21,641 nucleotides of DNA from JAICLL01 sp035252155. GTDB taxonomy: Bacteria > Planctomycetota > Planctomycetia > Pirellulales > JAICIG01. The position numbers were made by a program, and so were the translations under genes. Shown one piece after another: positions 1 to 7,683 of the stretch. The DNA lies in the NCBI GenBank assembly GCA_035252155.1, contig DATFDL010000768.1, forward strand, positions 1-21,641. The letters run 5' to 3'. Under the pieces are notes generated by a model. It ran no database searches. It saw nothing but the letters and a program-made list of their open reading frames with translations, and had not been told where the DNA came from. Within the stretch, counting starts at the first letter, position 1, and every line of letters starts with the position of its first letter.

Positions 1-2647
1 TAATGCGCTGCTCGATGGCGTCGACTTCTTCATGGATGCCGGCGAGCAATTGGGTCACGCCCTGATCCGACGAACGGTTCAGGTATTCGAGGAACCTGGT
101 GCGCTTTTCGGGCAAGGCTTCTTCGTTCAAAACGCGCAGCCGCTCCAGGTAAGCTGGAATATCGTCAATTTCCGAGCCGGTGTCCGTCAACGCGCCCGTG
201 TCAAGCTGGCGAGCTTTTCCCATGAGACGCACCAGGTCCAACTCGATGGCCTTGACGGCGTCGACGTGCTTGCTGAGTTTGAGCTCGACATCCTCTGTCA
301 GGCGGCGTTCCTCGACGTCCAATCGCTGCGCCGCGACGTCGGGCGAAACGGCCAAGTGCGACTTTCCAAGCGACATTTCTTCATCGGACAACCCGGCGCC
401 GATCCGCTCGCCCGCCTTGTCGCGCTCTTGTTTCGCGTGATCTTGCCGCGATTCGAGCACCGCGATTTCGTTTTGTCGTTGGCTGATGTCCTCGCGCATC
501 GATTCCAACGCGCGATGTTCTGCATCGTAGAGCACCTTTGCCTGGCTTGCGTCCGAATCCGGGTCGAGCAGCGCCGCGAGCCGCTCGTTCGATTGCGCCA
601 ACTCGGCCTCGGCGCCCGGCAGGTCAATTTCCGAAAACTCGAGCCGGGCAATTTCGTCGATGACCGTCAGCCGCTCGGCAAGAAGCGTCAACTCTTGGCG
701 ATGTTTCTGCGCCGCGGCGCCGCTTTGCTCAAGCGACTTCCGCACCGCTTCCAATTGACTCGTTAAGGTTTCAAGCTGGTCCTTGTTGTCGAAGCCGGTC
801 ATCCAGTCCTGATCGAGTCGACGTTGATCCTGCTTTTCAAACTTTCCGTGCCGCCCGGACGTCAACCCTTGAATGGTCAAAGCGTGCTCGGTGTTTTTCA
901 AAGCATCGGGCGACGACACGCAGTGCAGGTCGCGCCCGGCCAAGAGGGCTTTCGCGGCGGCGGCCAAGGGGTGAGGCTTGAAGTTCAATTTGCGCAAATA
1001 GCCGTCGGCGAAGAATTCCGTGGAATCCCGGTCTTGCCGCGCACGGAACAAGCGCACATGGAGCTGGTTGTCACGATCGTTCACCCATCGCAAGGCCGCG
1101 TCGATCGAGTCGTCCGGCACGAGCACTCGGAGGCGTTCGGAACCGATCGCCCGCTCGATCGCCCCGCGCCACGCTGACTCGTCCGGCCTGACCTCCACCA
1201 GTTCCGCGAGAAACGGCAGGTCGCTTTCTCGCAGTGAAAGCTCCGCGGCCAACTCGGCGCGGAAATCCTGAAACCGCGGCGGGATGTTGGACCCCGGCCG
1301 CTCTTGGACTCTCCGCAGCGTCGCCTCAGTGTCCTGAAGCGAGATTTCCAACTCGCGCTGCCGCGAAAGCGCGGCCAACGTCGTTTCGTGTTGGCGATCA
1401 TGAAGTTTTTGCGTCTCTTCACGGCGATCGCCTAGCAGCGCTTGGTTGCGACGGAGCGCCTCCGCGCTAAGTTCATCGCTCAATTCGAATGGCTTGAGCA
1501 GGTTCCGATAGTGTGCGGCGTGCTTCGACTTTTCTTGAACGCGCTCTCGTTGAACCGAGATGGTCTTTTCCAGCTCGCCGATTACGTCGCCCCCGAGCTC
1601 GAGATACCGTTGCCGCAGGGTATCGACGCGGGCCTCGCATGCCCTGGCTTTGTCACGCTCCCTCGCCATTTCCGTCTCGAGTCCTTCCCGGCTCGCGGAA
1701 AGCTGCGCCATCACTTCCGACCACTTCTCTCGACCGATGATCGCAAACCAGATGGGGACGATCCGTTTCAAGTTCCGGAATCGCTCGACTTTCTTCCGCG
1801 CATTCAGCAGTTTTCGATGCTCTTCGGCAATCGGAACGAGTGACTCGTGCTGCCTGCGCGCCGTTTCCAATTCGGCATGTATGGCCGCTAAATTGTCAAA
1901 CTCGCCGGCCACTTCAAGTGCGCGCTCGAAGGCGGAACGGTCGTCTAACACCAGCTCGCGAAAGACCTCGTCGATGCTGTTAAGCTGCTTCAAGCCCGCC
2001 GCCCGATTCAGCAGCGTGAACGCGTTCTCGCCGACGTCGAAGAACTTGCGGACGCGCGCCAGGTACGCTTTTTTGCTGTCGAAGATTTGCAGATCGGCCG
2101 TTTCGCGGCCCATGCGCATCAGGTCGCGGATTCCATCGTCGTGCAGCAAGCGCAGCCAATGTTCCAGCGACTGGTCTTCCGCCAGTGAGAACAACCAGCG
2201 CCGCTTCAGGTCGTCAGGCGCATTGCTGGCGCCTTCCGTCCAAAGCAGGCCCCCAAGGCGAATGAGCTGTTCGCCGCCACGATAGGTGGCGCAGATGCCC
2301 GTCATCGTCTTACCGGGCCGCATCACCTCCTCGCGGCCGTTGGAGCCATCGCCGCCCAGGACGCCGCGAACATACGAAATCAACGTGCGATCACTCTCGT
2401 GCCCGCCGGTCGAGGCGAGATTGTACCGTGGCTGCGCCACGAGCAGGGTCATCAGCGCGTCGATCAACGTCGTCTTGCCGCTGCCGGTGGGCCCAATGAT
2501 GGCCGTTCCCGCCGAGTCGAAGACGGCTCGGTGCAAGCCGCAAAACGGCCCCCAGTTGAACACCTCCAACTGCTCGAGCAGGTACGACACCTCTTTCGTT
2601 GCGAGGCCGTCGTCGACCGGCGCCAACTGCAACTGACGATCCAGCAT
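1..2647 (-). CDS. jetC: JetC, SMC-like ATPase of a Wadjet defence system (3' part outside window)
   Basis: This is the MukB/SbcC-like SMC subunit (COG4913 type), the ATP-driven DNA motor of Wadjet anti-plasmid systems. The minus-strand frame opens with ATG at 2647, four bases after the jetB stop, and stays open to the window edge: 882 codons of a protein usually somewhat over 1100 residues. The N-terminus has the family signature LEQLEVFNWGPF (about residues 24-35), and the Walker A motif GPTGSGKTT lies at residues 52-60. A long Gln/Glu/Leu/Arg-rich stretch follows, as expected for antiparallel coiled coils. Within it are family-like segments such as LTIQGLTSGRHGKFEKQDQR and YLNRSSDQGVTQLL near the edge. 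The C-terminal Walker B and signature motifs lie beyond position 1, as probably does jetD. Identity rests on these motifs together with the adjoining jetA and jetB. Confidence 0.93.
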   Translation of the reverse strand, partial: MLDRQLQLAPVDDGLATKEVSYLLEQLEVFNWGPFCGLHRAVFDSAGTAIIGPTGSGKTTLIDALMTLLVAQPRYNLASTGGHESDRTLISYVRGVLGGDGSNGREEVMRPGKTMTGICATYRGGEQLIRLGGLLWTEGASNAPDDLKRRWLFSLAEDQSLEHWLRLLHDDGIRDLMRMGRETADLQIFDSKKAYLARVRKFFDVGENAFTLLNRAAGLKQLNSIDEVFRELVLDDRSAFERALEVAGEFDNLAAIHAELETARRQHESLVPIAEEHRKLLNARKKVERFRNLKRIVPIWFAIIGREKWSEVMAQLSASREGLETEMARERDKARACEARVDTLRQRYLELGGDVIGELEKTISVQRERVQEKSKHAAHYRNLLKPFELSDELSAEALRRNQALLGDRREETQKLHDRQHETTLAALSRQRELEISLQDTEATLRRVQERPGSNIPPRFQDFRAELAAELSLRESDLPFLAELVEVRPDESAWRGAIERAIGSERLRVLVPDDSIDAALRWVNDRDNQLHVRLFRARQDRDSTEFFADGYLRKLNFKPHPLAAAAKALLAGRDLHCVSSPDALKNTEHALTIQGLTSGRHGKFEKQDQRRLDQDWMTGFDNKDQLETLTSQLEAVRKSLEQSGAAAQKHRQELTLLAERLTVIDEIARLEFSEIDLPGAEAELAQSNERLAALLDPDSDASQAKVLYDAEHRALESMREDISQRQNEIAVLESRQDHAKQERDKAGERIGAGLSDEEMSLGKSHLAVSPDVAAQRLDVEERRLTEDVELKLSKHVDAVKAIELDLVRLMGKARQLDTGALTDTGSEIDDIPAYLERLRVLNEEALPEKRTRFLEYLNRSSDQGVTQLLAGIHEEVDAIEQRI

Positions 2648-2651
2648 TAGC

Positions 2652-3398
2652 CTACTCACGCGATGCGTCCAGCTTGTGGCGTTGATGCTTGAGCACCACG
2701 AGCAATGCCGCGAGCGAGTCCGGATTCGCCACATGGGCAATCAGCGGGCGAATGACCACTTCATTTCTTTTGTCGACCTCGGACACAATTCCATGAGTCT
2801 TCAGTTGGTCCAAGAGGCTCAACAAGCGGCTCTCGTTTTTGGCATCGCTGCCGGAATCTTCGGCATACGCCATAAACTGCGGCAACAGTTCATCGACTGC
2901 GATCGTTGCCGCGCTTTGCCCCACGCCTGACTCCTGCTCGTGCATCACAAACGCCTGGCGAAGCAGCGCGATCAACAACGACTGTTCGAGCGTTAGCCGC
3001 TGCCTGCGGACCAAGGGATGCGCCCAACCTTCGTCGCTGCCGGCGTACTGCGTGGCGGCTTGCGCAACGGCCAGGAATGCGACACCACGATGCGAGTCAA
3101 GGCGCAGCACGAGATCGAGCGGTTCCAGGGCGGCGGATACTTGGCGCTCGTGCGTCATGGCGCGGCGAAATAGATTCGAGCCGGGCGTCTCTTCGATATA
3201 CCCGTGCTTGAGCAACTCTTGAGTGATCTGCTTGACGTCGGCCGAAGTTTGAACGGCGCTTTCCTCGGCGTCGGCTAGGGCACGTCTGTTCATGGACGGC
3301 TGAGCGACCCCGTTCACGGACGGCTGGGCGGCGCGGTCAAGGGCCGGTTCGAAAGCATCTTCGTCCTCCGTGACCATGCGGTCGAATACGTTCTTCAT
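2652..3398 (-). CDS. jetB: JetB, MukE/MksE-like (DUF4194) subunit of Wadjet
   Basis: This is a DUF4194-family protein of 248 residues, the winged-helix (KITE-type) accessory subunit that binds the kleisin JetA in Wadjet complexes. The ATG at 3398 (MKNVFDRM) is chosen because it overlaps the jetA stop codon as ATGA, which indicates translational coupling. An in-frame extension upstream would run deep into jetA and has no family resemblance. Residues 1-55 are a low-complexity acidic and polar leader containing the duplicated phrase QPSVNG/QPSMNR. The conserved part begins around VKQITQELLKHGYIEE and continues through LVRRQRLTLEQSLLIALLRQ and SRLLSLLDQLKTHGIV, which are typical of the family. 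jetC follows after four bases. Family assignment is from recognition plus the fixed jetA-B-C gene order. Confidence 0.92.
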   Translation of the reverse strand: MKNVFDRMVTEDEDAFEPALDRAAQPSVNGVAQPSMNRRALADAEESAVQTSADVKQITQELLKHGYIEETPGSNLFRRAMTHERQVSAALEPLDLVLRLDSHRGVAFLAVAQAATQYAGSDEGWAHPLVRRQRLTLEQSLLIALLRQAFVMHEQESGVGQSAATIAVDELLPQFMAYAEDSGSDAKNESRLLSLLDQLKTHGIVSEVDKRNEVVIRPLIAHVANPDSLAALLVVLKHQRHKLDASRE

Positions 3399-4882
3399 TC
3401 GAGGTCTCCCAGTTGCAGCTCCCTGACGGATTCGTAGTCCAATGCAAGGACCGGGACGTGAAAGCGCGTCCAACCGTCATTTTCGTCTCTCAGGCCGAAC
3501 GATTCCGTTTGTCCGTCAACGGTGATACCGGCCTGGCGGGCCATCGCTAGCCAATAGGCCAGCGTCTCCAAGTCGTGCGTTGGAGGCAGCGCTATTGCAA
3601 GTTCGCCGAGTGAAAGCGGCTTTCCGGAGGCTTGGAGCTGAGCAACGGTCGCTTCAAAAAGTCGCGCCCGGTCCAACGCTTGCAATGCCTGCCGTAATTC
3701 TTGATCCATTGCCGCTGGATCGGCCTCGGAGACCGTCAAATCGAGCTCGCCATTGCCGAGTTCCTCGAACTGTTTCACGAGCAGTCTTTCGACCAGCGGC
3801 AGATTGCTGAGGGACATGGCCAGCGGCGGAAGCGGGGCGGGCCGCCGCCGCACTGCTTGGGACTGCCAATCGACTTCCAGCGCGGCTTGAAAGATGTCCT
3901 GCAAGATCGCCCCGACTCGCATGTGTTCATCGGCAAGTCCGGACTTGAGAAACCCTCGCACGTCGCGCTCGCTCTTGGCACGCGCTTGAATGACTCGTTC
4001 CGATTCCCCCACCAATCGCGATACGAGTTGCCGCAGATCGGCCTTCTGCTTCCGCTGGAGCGCTTTGTCGGTGTTGTTATTGGCTAGGATCGCACGGAGC
4101 CGCGACTTCATTTCGTCGATCTCCGTCGTCTTTACCAGTTGCGAGTAAAAGCCCTCGAACACCTGCCCTTCGCTCGTCTGGATGAGTGCCTCGTGGCCGC
4201 CAAGCAGCTCATCGACGATTTGACCGCGGTTCTGTTTCTCGCCGATAATCCGCTGCCGCAGCAGGCGGTCGGCTTCGCGGTACGAGTCTTCGACGCGGCG
4301 GAAATCGGCCTGCAAACTGATTGCCAGTTGATAGACCTCACGGATGCCCTCCTCGGCTTGCGGACCGTCGAGCACCTCGAACTCGCCCGATCGGACGGCG
4401 GCCAATTCCTTCTTGAGTGCGTCAATTCTCGCCGTGAGGGATTTTTCGCGTTCGGCCTGACTGCGATTCAATTGAGCTTCCAAGTTTTCGATGGCGCGTT
4501 GCACCGTCGCCAGTCGCGACGCGGTCGAGGTCATGGCGTTGTCTTGAATCAAATCGAGAAACTGCAACGATCGCTGCAAAGCATCGGTCGCAAGCACCTG
4601 GCCGTTTCGTTCAACGATCAGGCCGCGTTTGAGCCACAGCCGCAGTTCGCGCCGCGCAGCCAGCGGATGGTCATCGTCCAATTCATAATCACTGTCGTTG
4701 GCGTGGTCGGCAAACACCAGGGCCAATTGTTCGACCGCGTCCTCGAATTCGATTCCGTTGGGGTGGGCTTCCAGCAGCGTTTTCAAACTGGCCAACATCA
4801 ACGGACCACGCGGCGAAGCCAGCAGCAGCCACGCGGGATGGTTGCGACGCATCGCTGCAAATCGTTGAATGAGTTCTCGCAC
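3395..4882 (-). CDS. jetA: JetA, kleisin-like (DUF3375) subunit of Wadjet
   Basis: This is a 495-residue DUF3375 protein, the MukF/MksF-like kleisin that bridges the JetC ATPase heads and carries JetB. The length is normal for the family. The N-terminal winged-helix part contains NHPAWLLLASPRGPLMLASL (about residues 14-33), the characteristic DUF3375 opening. It is followed by an acidic DSDYELDDDHPLAARRELRLWL segment, then a helical middle (about 125-330) rich in Glu, Arg, Gln and Leu that is probably coiled coil, and a C-terminal winged-helix region. The start used is GTG at 4882; an internal ATG eleven codons in is an alternative that keeps all conserved residues. It heads the jetABC operon, and its TGA overlaps the jetB ATG. 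A TATAAT box lies about 50 bases upstream. Confidence 0.93.
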   Translation of the reverse strand: MRELIQRFAAMRRNHPAWLLLASPRGPLMLASLKTLLEAHPNGIEFEDAVEQLALVFADHANDSDYELDDDHPLAARRELRLWLKRGLIVERNGQVLATDALQRSLQFLDLIQDNAMTSTASRLATVQRAIENLEAQLNRSQAEREKSLTARIDALKKELAAVRSGEFEVLDGPQAEEGIREVYQLAISLQADFRRVEDSYREADRLLRQRIIGEKQNRGQIVDELLGGHEALIQTSEGQVFEGFYSQLVKTTEIDEMKSRLRAILANNNTDKALQRKQKADLRQLVSRLVGESERVIQARAKSERDVRGFLKSGLADEHMRVGAILQDIFQAALEVDWQSQAVRRRPAPLPPLAMSLSNLPLVERLLVKQFEELGNGELDLTVSEADPAAMDQELRQALQALDRARLFEATVAQLQASGKPLSLGELAIALPPTHDLETLAYWLAMARQAGITVDGQTESFGLRDENDGWTRFHVPVLALDYESVRELQLGDLE

Positions 4883-4932
4883 TGTTGGATGGCGGCACGA
4901 GGAGCAAACGGATAAGGAATAAGTCGCGGCCG

Positions 4933-4962
4933 ATTATAGCAGACGGCGTTGTCGCATTTGAA
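4933..4962 (-). promoter_or_regulatory. Candidate sigma-70 promoter for jetABC
   Basis: On the minus strand a perfect TATAAT lies at 4938-4933. A TTCAAA element (4 of 6 matches to TTGACA) lies at 4962-4957, separated by 18 bases. The -10 box is 51 bases upstream of the jetA GTG, and no other gene lies between. The match is by eye only. Confidence 0.5.
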
Positions 4963-5141
4963 CGGCGAAAAGACGCCGAGGGTTGGGAAGCTGGGCAACG
5001 GCGGATCCTCGTCGAAGAGCCGGGCTGACACCATATCCGAACCGGCGTAGAATGGCTTGAGAGGAATTACGTGACCCGCGCTGAGCCGCATCGACAAAGT
5101 AGTCCCGCGCGGATCGTCATCTTTCGACCCCGAGATACGTC
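4963..5141. other. Spacer upstream of jetA, no gene recognised
   Basis: No credible coding sequence, RNA gene or clear repeat is visible here. Minus-strand frames across it lack family resemblance and run into jetA out of frame. With the pseudogene that follows, it makes up the non-coding stretch between jetA and the membrane-protein gene. Confidence 0.4.
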
Positions 5142-5539
5142 ATGCCAATACGCCAACCCCGCTATAGCAAGGAAGAAGCCCCAACAGAGAACCCATCGTA
5201 CGAATTGTAGTCCGTGACGCCAGTGGTCAGGATCATGCCCACGATGCCATTGTGGATACAGGCTTTACAGGATGGCTTACATTGCCGCCGAGCCTAATCG
5301 CTTCGTTGAATTTGACGTGGCGCGAGTGGGGCGCGGCGCAAAGAGGCCGGCTGCGCCGACCACGTTCACCAAGCCGTTGCCTGGGGCGGCGTGCCACGGG
5401 CAAAATGGAAGTGGATAGTTGTCTGGCAAATGGAAGCCGCAACCTGATTGGGCGCAACCTTTTGCTCGTGAACCGACGCATTTTGCTTTCTCGCTCAAGA
5501 TGCCGCGTCAATAAAATCCGTCGGCGGCCGAACACGTAA
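5142..5539 (+). pseudogene. Decayed module: short upstream-partner N-terminus joined to a clan AA aspartic protease core
   Basis: ATG at 5142 opens a 22-codon frame, MPIRQPRYSKEE..., which stops at 5208-5210. Its first twelve residues resemble the start of a small protein often encoded just before clan AA aspartic proteases. In another frame, open from 5168 without a usable start codon, the sequence reads IVVRDASGQDH...AIVDTGFTGWLTLPPSLIASL (about 5195-5300). This is the recognisable retropepsin-like core with the catalytic DTG motif (VDTGF at 5252-5263) and the following LTLPP segment. After about 5310 the same frame becomes Arg-rich and no longer looks like the family until it stops at 5539; an IGRNLL hexapeptide near 5450 may be the residue of the C-terminal motif. 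The simplest reading is a deletion that fused two neighbouring genes and then drift. Family recognition is from memory of typical sequences, not from a search. Confidence 0.55.
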
Positions 5540-5596
5540 ATGGATAAATAGATAGCGGGGCGCAGACTTGATGGAGACCACTCATGAACGCCTTCC

Positions 5597-6508
5597 TTAA
5601 AGTGAGCACTTGCATGATTGCCGGCGGGTGATCGACCGTTCCAGTTGCAGGAACCGCGACAAGATCGCCCGAAACGCGCGGTGGGCGGCTTGCTGGCTGC
5701 TGGGGTCAATCGTAGACTCGGCGCGGCCGATCGGCCGGAAGCCTCGCCAACCAAGCCGTATTCGCCAGCCCTGCTGCCGGGCCATCGTGTTCATCCGGTC
5801 GGCAACACGCAACGCCCAAAGGGCGCCATAGGCATCGCGGAAGTCGAGCCAAACGCGGTCGAGCGACGCCTTGTTTTCGCTCAGAACTTCGGCGCGTGTT
5901 GCCGGCGAAGCAGTCCGCCGCCTAGCTCGTTCCGCGGCCAGTAGGATGCCAACGGCCAGCAAGAACAGGCCCCAATCAGGGCGGTGCTCGAACGACCAAA
6001 CTCTCAAGGGCAGGTAATCGGCCAGCAGGCAAACTTGCCCGGCGAAGACCAGAACTGCCGGGGCGGCATTCTTCGTCGGCGAATAATTGGTCAATTCCGC
6101 CAACAAGAGGATGGCCAGGAACCACCGCCAGGCGAGATGCGGCTCGGGCGGCGCTCCACGATCGATGACCATCGCTTTGAGGCTGTGCAGCGCGAGCAGC
6201 AGCAGCAGCGCCGCGACGATCCATTGCCAGGCCCGGTTCTGTGGTCGCTTCGCGCCGAGCAGCGCCACAAAGGGCGCCAACGTCGAAACCGCGGCTAAAT
6301 ACTCTATGTGTACCGCCCTTGCCGCGCCGCAAACATCGTCCACCGCCACAGCGCCCATGACCGCGACGATCGCCCCCAAGGCCCATGCACACGGCGCGAC
6401 CAGCGTCGTTTGGCGCAAGCGGCGGCAAGCATGCCAGACGATCACCAGCGCGACCGATCCGCCGGCCAACGCCGCGCTGGGCAGCAGAATCGTCAATATC
6501 AGAACCAT
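5597..6508 (-). CDS. Polytopic inner-membrane protein, function unknown
   Basis: This 303-residue protein is not assigned to a family. Roughly seven hydrophobic segments can be read at about residues 3-25, 38-56, 68-86, 94-110, 127-141, 150-168 and 179-194. A basic, Arg-rich soluble tail of about 105 residues (195-303) follows. The fourth segment is an almost pure Ala/Leu run. No catalytic motif stands out. The ATG at 6508 is supported by GAGGAA a few bases upstream (GCGAGGAACGATG). The gene stands alone, pointing towards the aspartic-protease remnant and away from the Gly/Cys-rich gene. A 15-codon reading frame overlaps its start by ten bases. The composition is planctomycete-like, but I cannot propose a role from sequence. 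Confidence 0.7.
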   Translation of the reverse strand: MVLILTILLPSAALAGGSVALVIVWHACRRLRQTTLVAPCAWALGAIVAVMGAVAVDDVCGAARAVHIEYLAAVSTLAPFVALLGAKRPQNRAWQWIVAALLLLLALHSLKAMVIDRGAPPEPHLAWRWFLAILLLAELTNYSPTKNAAPAVLVFAGQVCLLADYLPLRVWSFEHRPDWGLFLLAVGILLAAERARRRTASPATRAEVLSENKASLDRVWLDFRDAYGALWALRVADRMNTMARQQGWRIRLGWRGFRPIGRAESTIDPSSQQAAHRAFRAILSRFLQLERSITRRQSCKCSL

Positions 6509-6546
6509 CGTTCCTCGCGGTTGAGCAAACGCAACATCAGCTTCAT
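6499..6546 (-). CDS. Possible 15-residue leader ORF overlapping the membrane-protein start
   Basis: On the minus strand, ATG at 6546 encodes MKLMLRLLNREERWF and stops at 6499-6501, so the next gene's ATG (6508) lies inside it. The GAGGAA that serves as the next gene's ribosome site is part of this frame. A TAAGAT sequence at 6559-6554 could be a -10 box that would make it almost leaderless. The same frame is open further upstream to 6720 without family resemblance. This could be a coupling leader or the 3' end of a lost gene; the evidence is weak. Confidence 0.2.
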   Translation of the reverse strand: MKLMLRLLNREERWF

Positions 6547-6738
6547 CGCACCGATCTTAGCCGCAACCATGTACGGACACGAGAGATGACGCTTGCCGAG
6601 ATCCGTGGTCCGCGCCGCGCAAGTCAACGCGTGATGTAAAAATTCAACGATTGCGTTTGCTTTGCGGCCATTTGGAAGCAATGTTTCACTGGCGCAACAG
6701 CCACGAATGGAAACGATCACGAACGAAGGAGTTCAGCG
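6547..6738. promoter_or_regulatory. Divergent intergenic region between membrane-protein and Gly/Cys-rich genes
   Basis: This divergent spacer must hold promoters for both directions, but no convincing -35/-10 pair was found for the plus-strand gene. The only clear signal is AAGGAG at 6726-6731, a strong ribosome-binding site seven bases before the ATG at 6739. Confidence 0.4.
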
Positions 6739-7407
6739 ATGAAACGGTTCAGTGCATTGCCCCTGGCCGCGGCCGTCGTAAGCGCGGCCTGTGCTTGCGG
6801 GCAAGCCGATGCAGCCGAAATGCTCAATCAGTTCGGCTCCGGCTTTGGCTACGGCGGCATGGGTTACGGCGTCGGAGCGCCCGGCTACGCCGGCGGAATG
6901 CTCTCAGCTTATCCGGGCTACGGCGGCTGGGGCGGTTATGGTTACGGCGGCTGGGGCGGTGGCTTCGGCGGCCGGCATCACGGCTGGCACCACGGCGGCT
7001 TCGGCGGATACGGCGGCTGCGGTGGCGGTCTTAACAGCAACTGGGACGGTTACTGCAATCAGTGCGGCGGTCCCTCTTGCGGACACGTCAAGGTTCGGCG
7101 ACGCTGCCGTCCGCTGGGTTGCGGCGCTGGTCCCTATGTCGATCCCAATTGCTGTGGCGCGCCTGCTGACTGCTGTGCTCCCGCCCCGTGCGGTCACCAC
7201 CGTTGCCGTTTGTTCCACCGTCACCGCCGGTTTGCCGCCTGCTGCGTCGACGCTTGCTGCGACGACTGCGGTATGGACGGTTCGGCCGGCTACGGTGCGG
7301 GCGACGATATTTCGATTCCCTCGTCGGGCAGCGAAGAATTGAATATGCCCACGCCCGCGGTCGACGACAAACCGATGCCGATGCCGCCGGACGCGTCGGG
7401 CACCTAG
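6739..7407 (+). CDS. Exported Gly/Tyr-rich and Cys-rich protein, function unknown
   Basis: This 222-residue protein begins with a Sec signal peptide (KR at residues 3-4, a hydrophobic Ala/Val core, likely cleavage near CGQADA-AEM, about residue 26). The mature part has three zones. First is a Gly/Tyr/Trp-rich stretch (about 32-95) with repeated GYGG, GGWGG and FGG motifs and a His cluster. Second is a Cys/Arg/His-rich zone (about 92-180) with 17 cysteines, including paired NCC, DCC, ACC and DACC motifs. Third is an acidic Pro/Met-rich tail. AAGGAG at 6726-6731 gives a strong ribosome site. Many disulfides or metal binding, and a place in the cell envelope or matrix, are inferences from composition. 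Comparable low-complexity secreted proteins are common in planctomycetes. The cysteines within the signal do not form a good lipobox. Confidence 0.8.
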   Translation: MKRFSALPLAAAVVSAACACGQADAAEMLNQFGSGFGYGGMGYGVGAPGYAGGMLSAYPGYGGWGGYGYGGWGGGFGGRHHGWHHGGFGGYGGCGGGLNSNWDGYCNQCGGPSCGHVKVRRRCRPLGCGAGPYVDPNCCGAPADCCAPAPCGHHRCRLFHRHRRFAACCVDACCDDCGMDGSAGYGAGDDISIPSSGSEELNMPTPAVDDKPMPMPPDASGT

Positions 7408-7484
7408 TCAGGGCTTCGAGCCTCACATCCTACGTAGGTCAGGCTTCCTAGCCTGACATCGTCAGCCTAATAAGGCTGACCTAC
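7408..7484. repeat. Tandem palindromic (REP-like) units
   Basis: Two perfect 8-bp hairpins lie side by side: GTCAGGCT/AGCCTGAC with loop TCCT (7438-7457) and GTCAGCCT/AGGCTGAC with loop AATA (7461-7480). They are enclosed by a 9-bp inverted repeat GTAGGTCAG (7434-7442) / CTGACCTAC (7476-7484). A degenerate third unit occupies 7408-7427, directly after the stop codon of the Gly/Cys-rich gene. The compensating differences between units are typical of REP-like palindromes. Confidence 0.75.
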
Positions 7485-7486
7485 TG

Positions 7487-7531
7487 GGCGGACATGGCGA
7501 TCGCAAAGCGCGCCATGTCCGCCTGCTTTTA
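7487..7531 (+). terminator. Candidate intrinsic terminator after the Gly/Cys-rich gene
   Basis: A 13-bp perfect stem pairs GGCGGACATGGCG (7487-7499) with CGCCATGTCCGCC (7511-7523) around an 11-base loop. It is followed by TGCTTTTATT. The T tract is short, so termination strength is uncertain, but its position 80 bases after the stop codon fits. Confidence 0.5.
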
Positions 7532-7580
7532 TTCGCGGCCTCTGTCGAACGTGCCCCAGTCTGTTTATGATATAGCGTTT

Positions 7581-7650
7581 CTTTCGCGGAGCGAAAGGCG
7601 ACAAACTGGCACAAGGCCAGAAGCTCAAACCAGCCCGGCGCAAGGCCGGG
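7581..7650. repeat. Series of three small hairpins upstream of the ThuA/dehydrogenase gene
   Basis: Three short palindromes follow one another: CTTTCGC/GCGAAAG (7581-7597), CTGGC/GCCAG with loop ACAAG (7606-7620), and CCCGGC/GCCGGG with loop GCAAG (7634-7650). The last two share the CAAG loop and look like variants of one dispersed unit. They lie in the presumed 5' untranslated region of the gene starting at 7684. Confidence 0.5.
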
Positions 7651-7683
7651 AGCTACCGGGCAAAACCGAACTCTGAACTTTTC

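Noticed and set aside
32..2636. Several plus-strand open frames opposite jetC
   Set aside because: The minus strand reads as one continuous SMC-like protein with Walker A and family segments. The plus frames are its shadows.
4798..5097. Minus-strand open frame of 99 codons upstream of and overlapping jetA
   Set aside because: It overlaps jetA out of frame, crosses the likely promoter, and shows no recognisable motif.
5233..5754. Minus-strand open frame of 173 codons
   Set aside because: It covers both the aspartic-protease remnant in antisense and the end of the membrane-protein gene in another frame. The composition is Arg/Ser/Pro-rich and looks like a shadow.
6739..6810. Lipoprotein signal in the Gly/Cys-rich protein
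   Set aside because: SAAC/ACAC does not give a proper lipobox (no Leu/Val/Ile at -3), and a standard Sec cleavage site follows at QADA-AEM.
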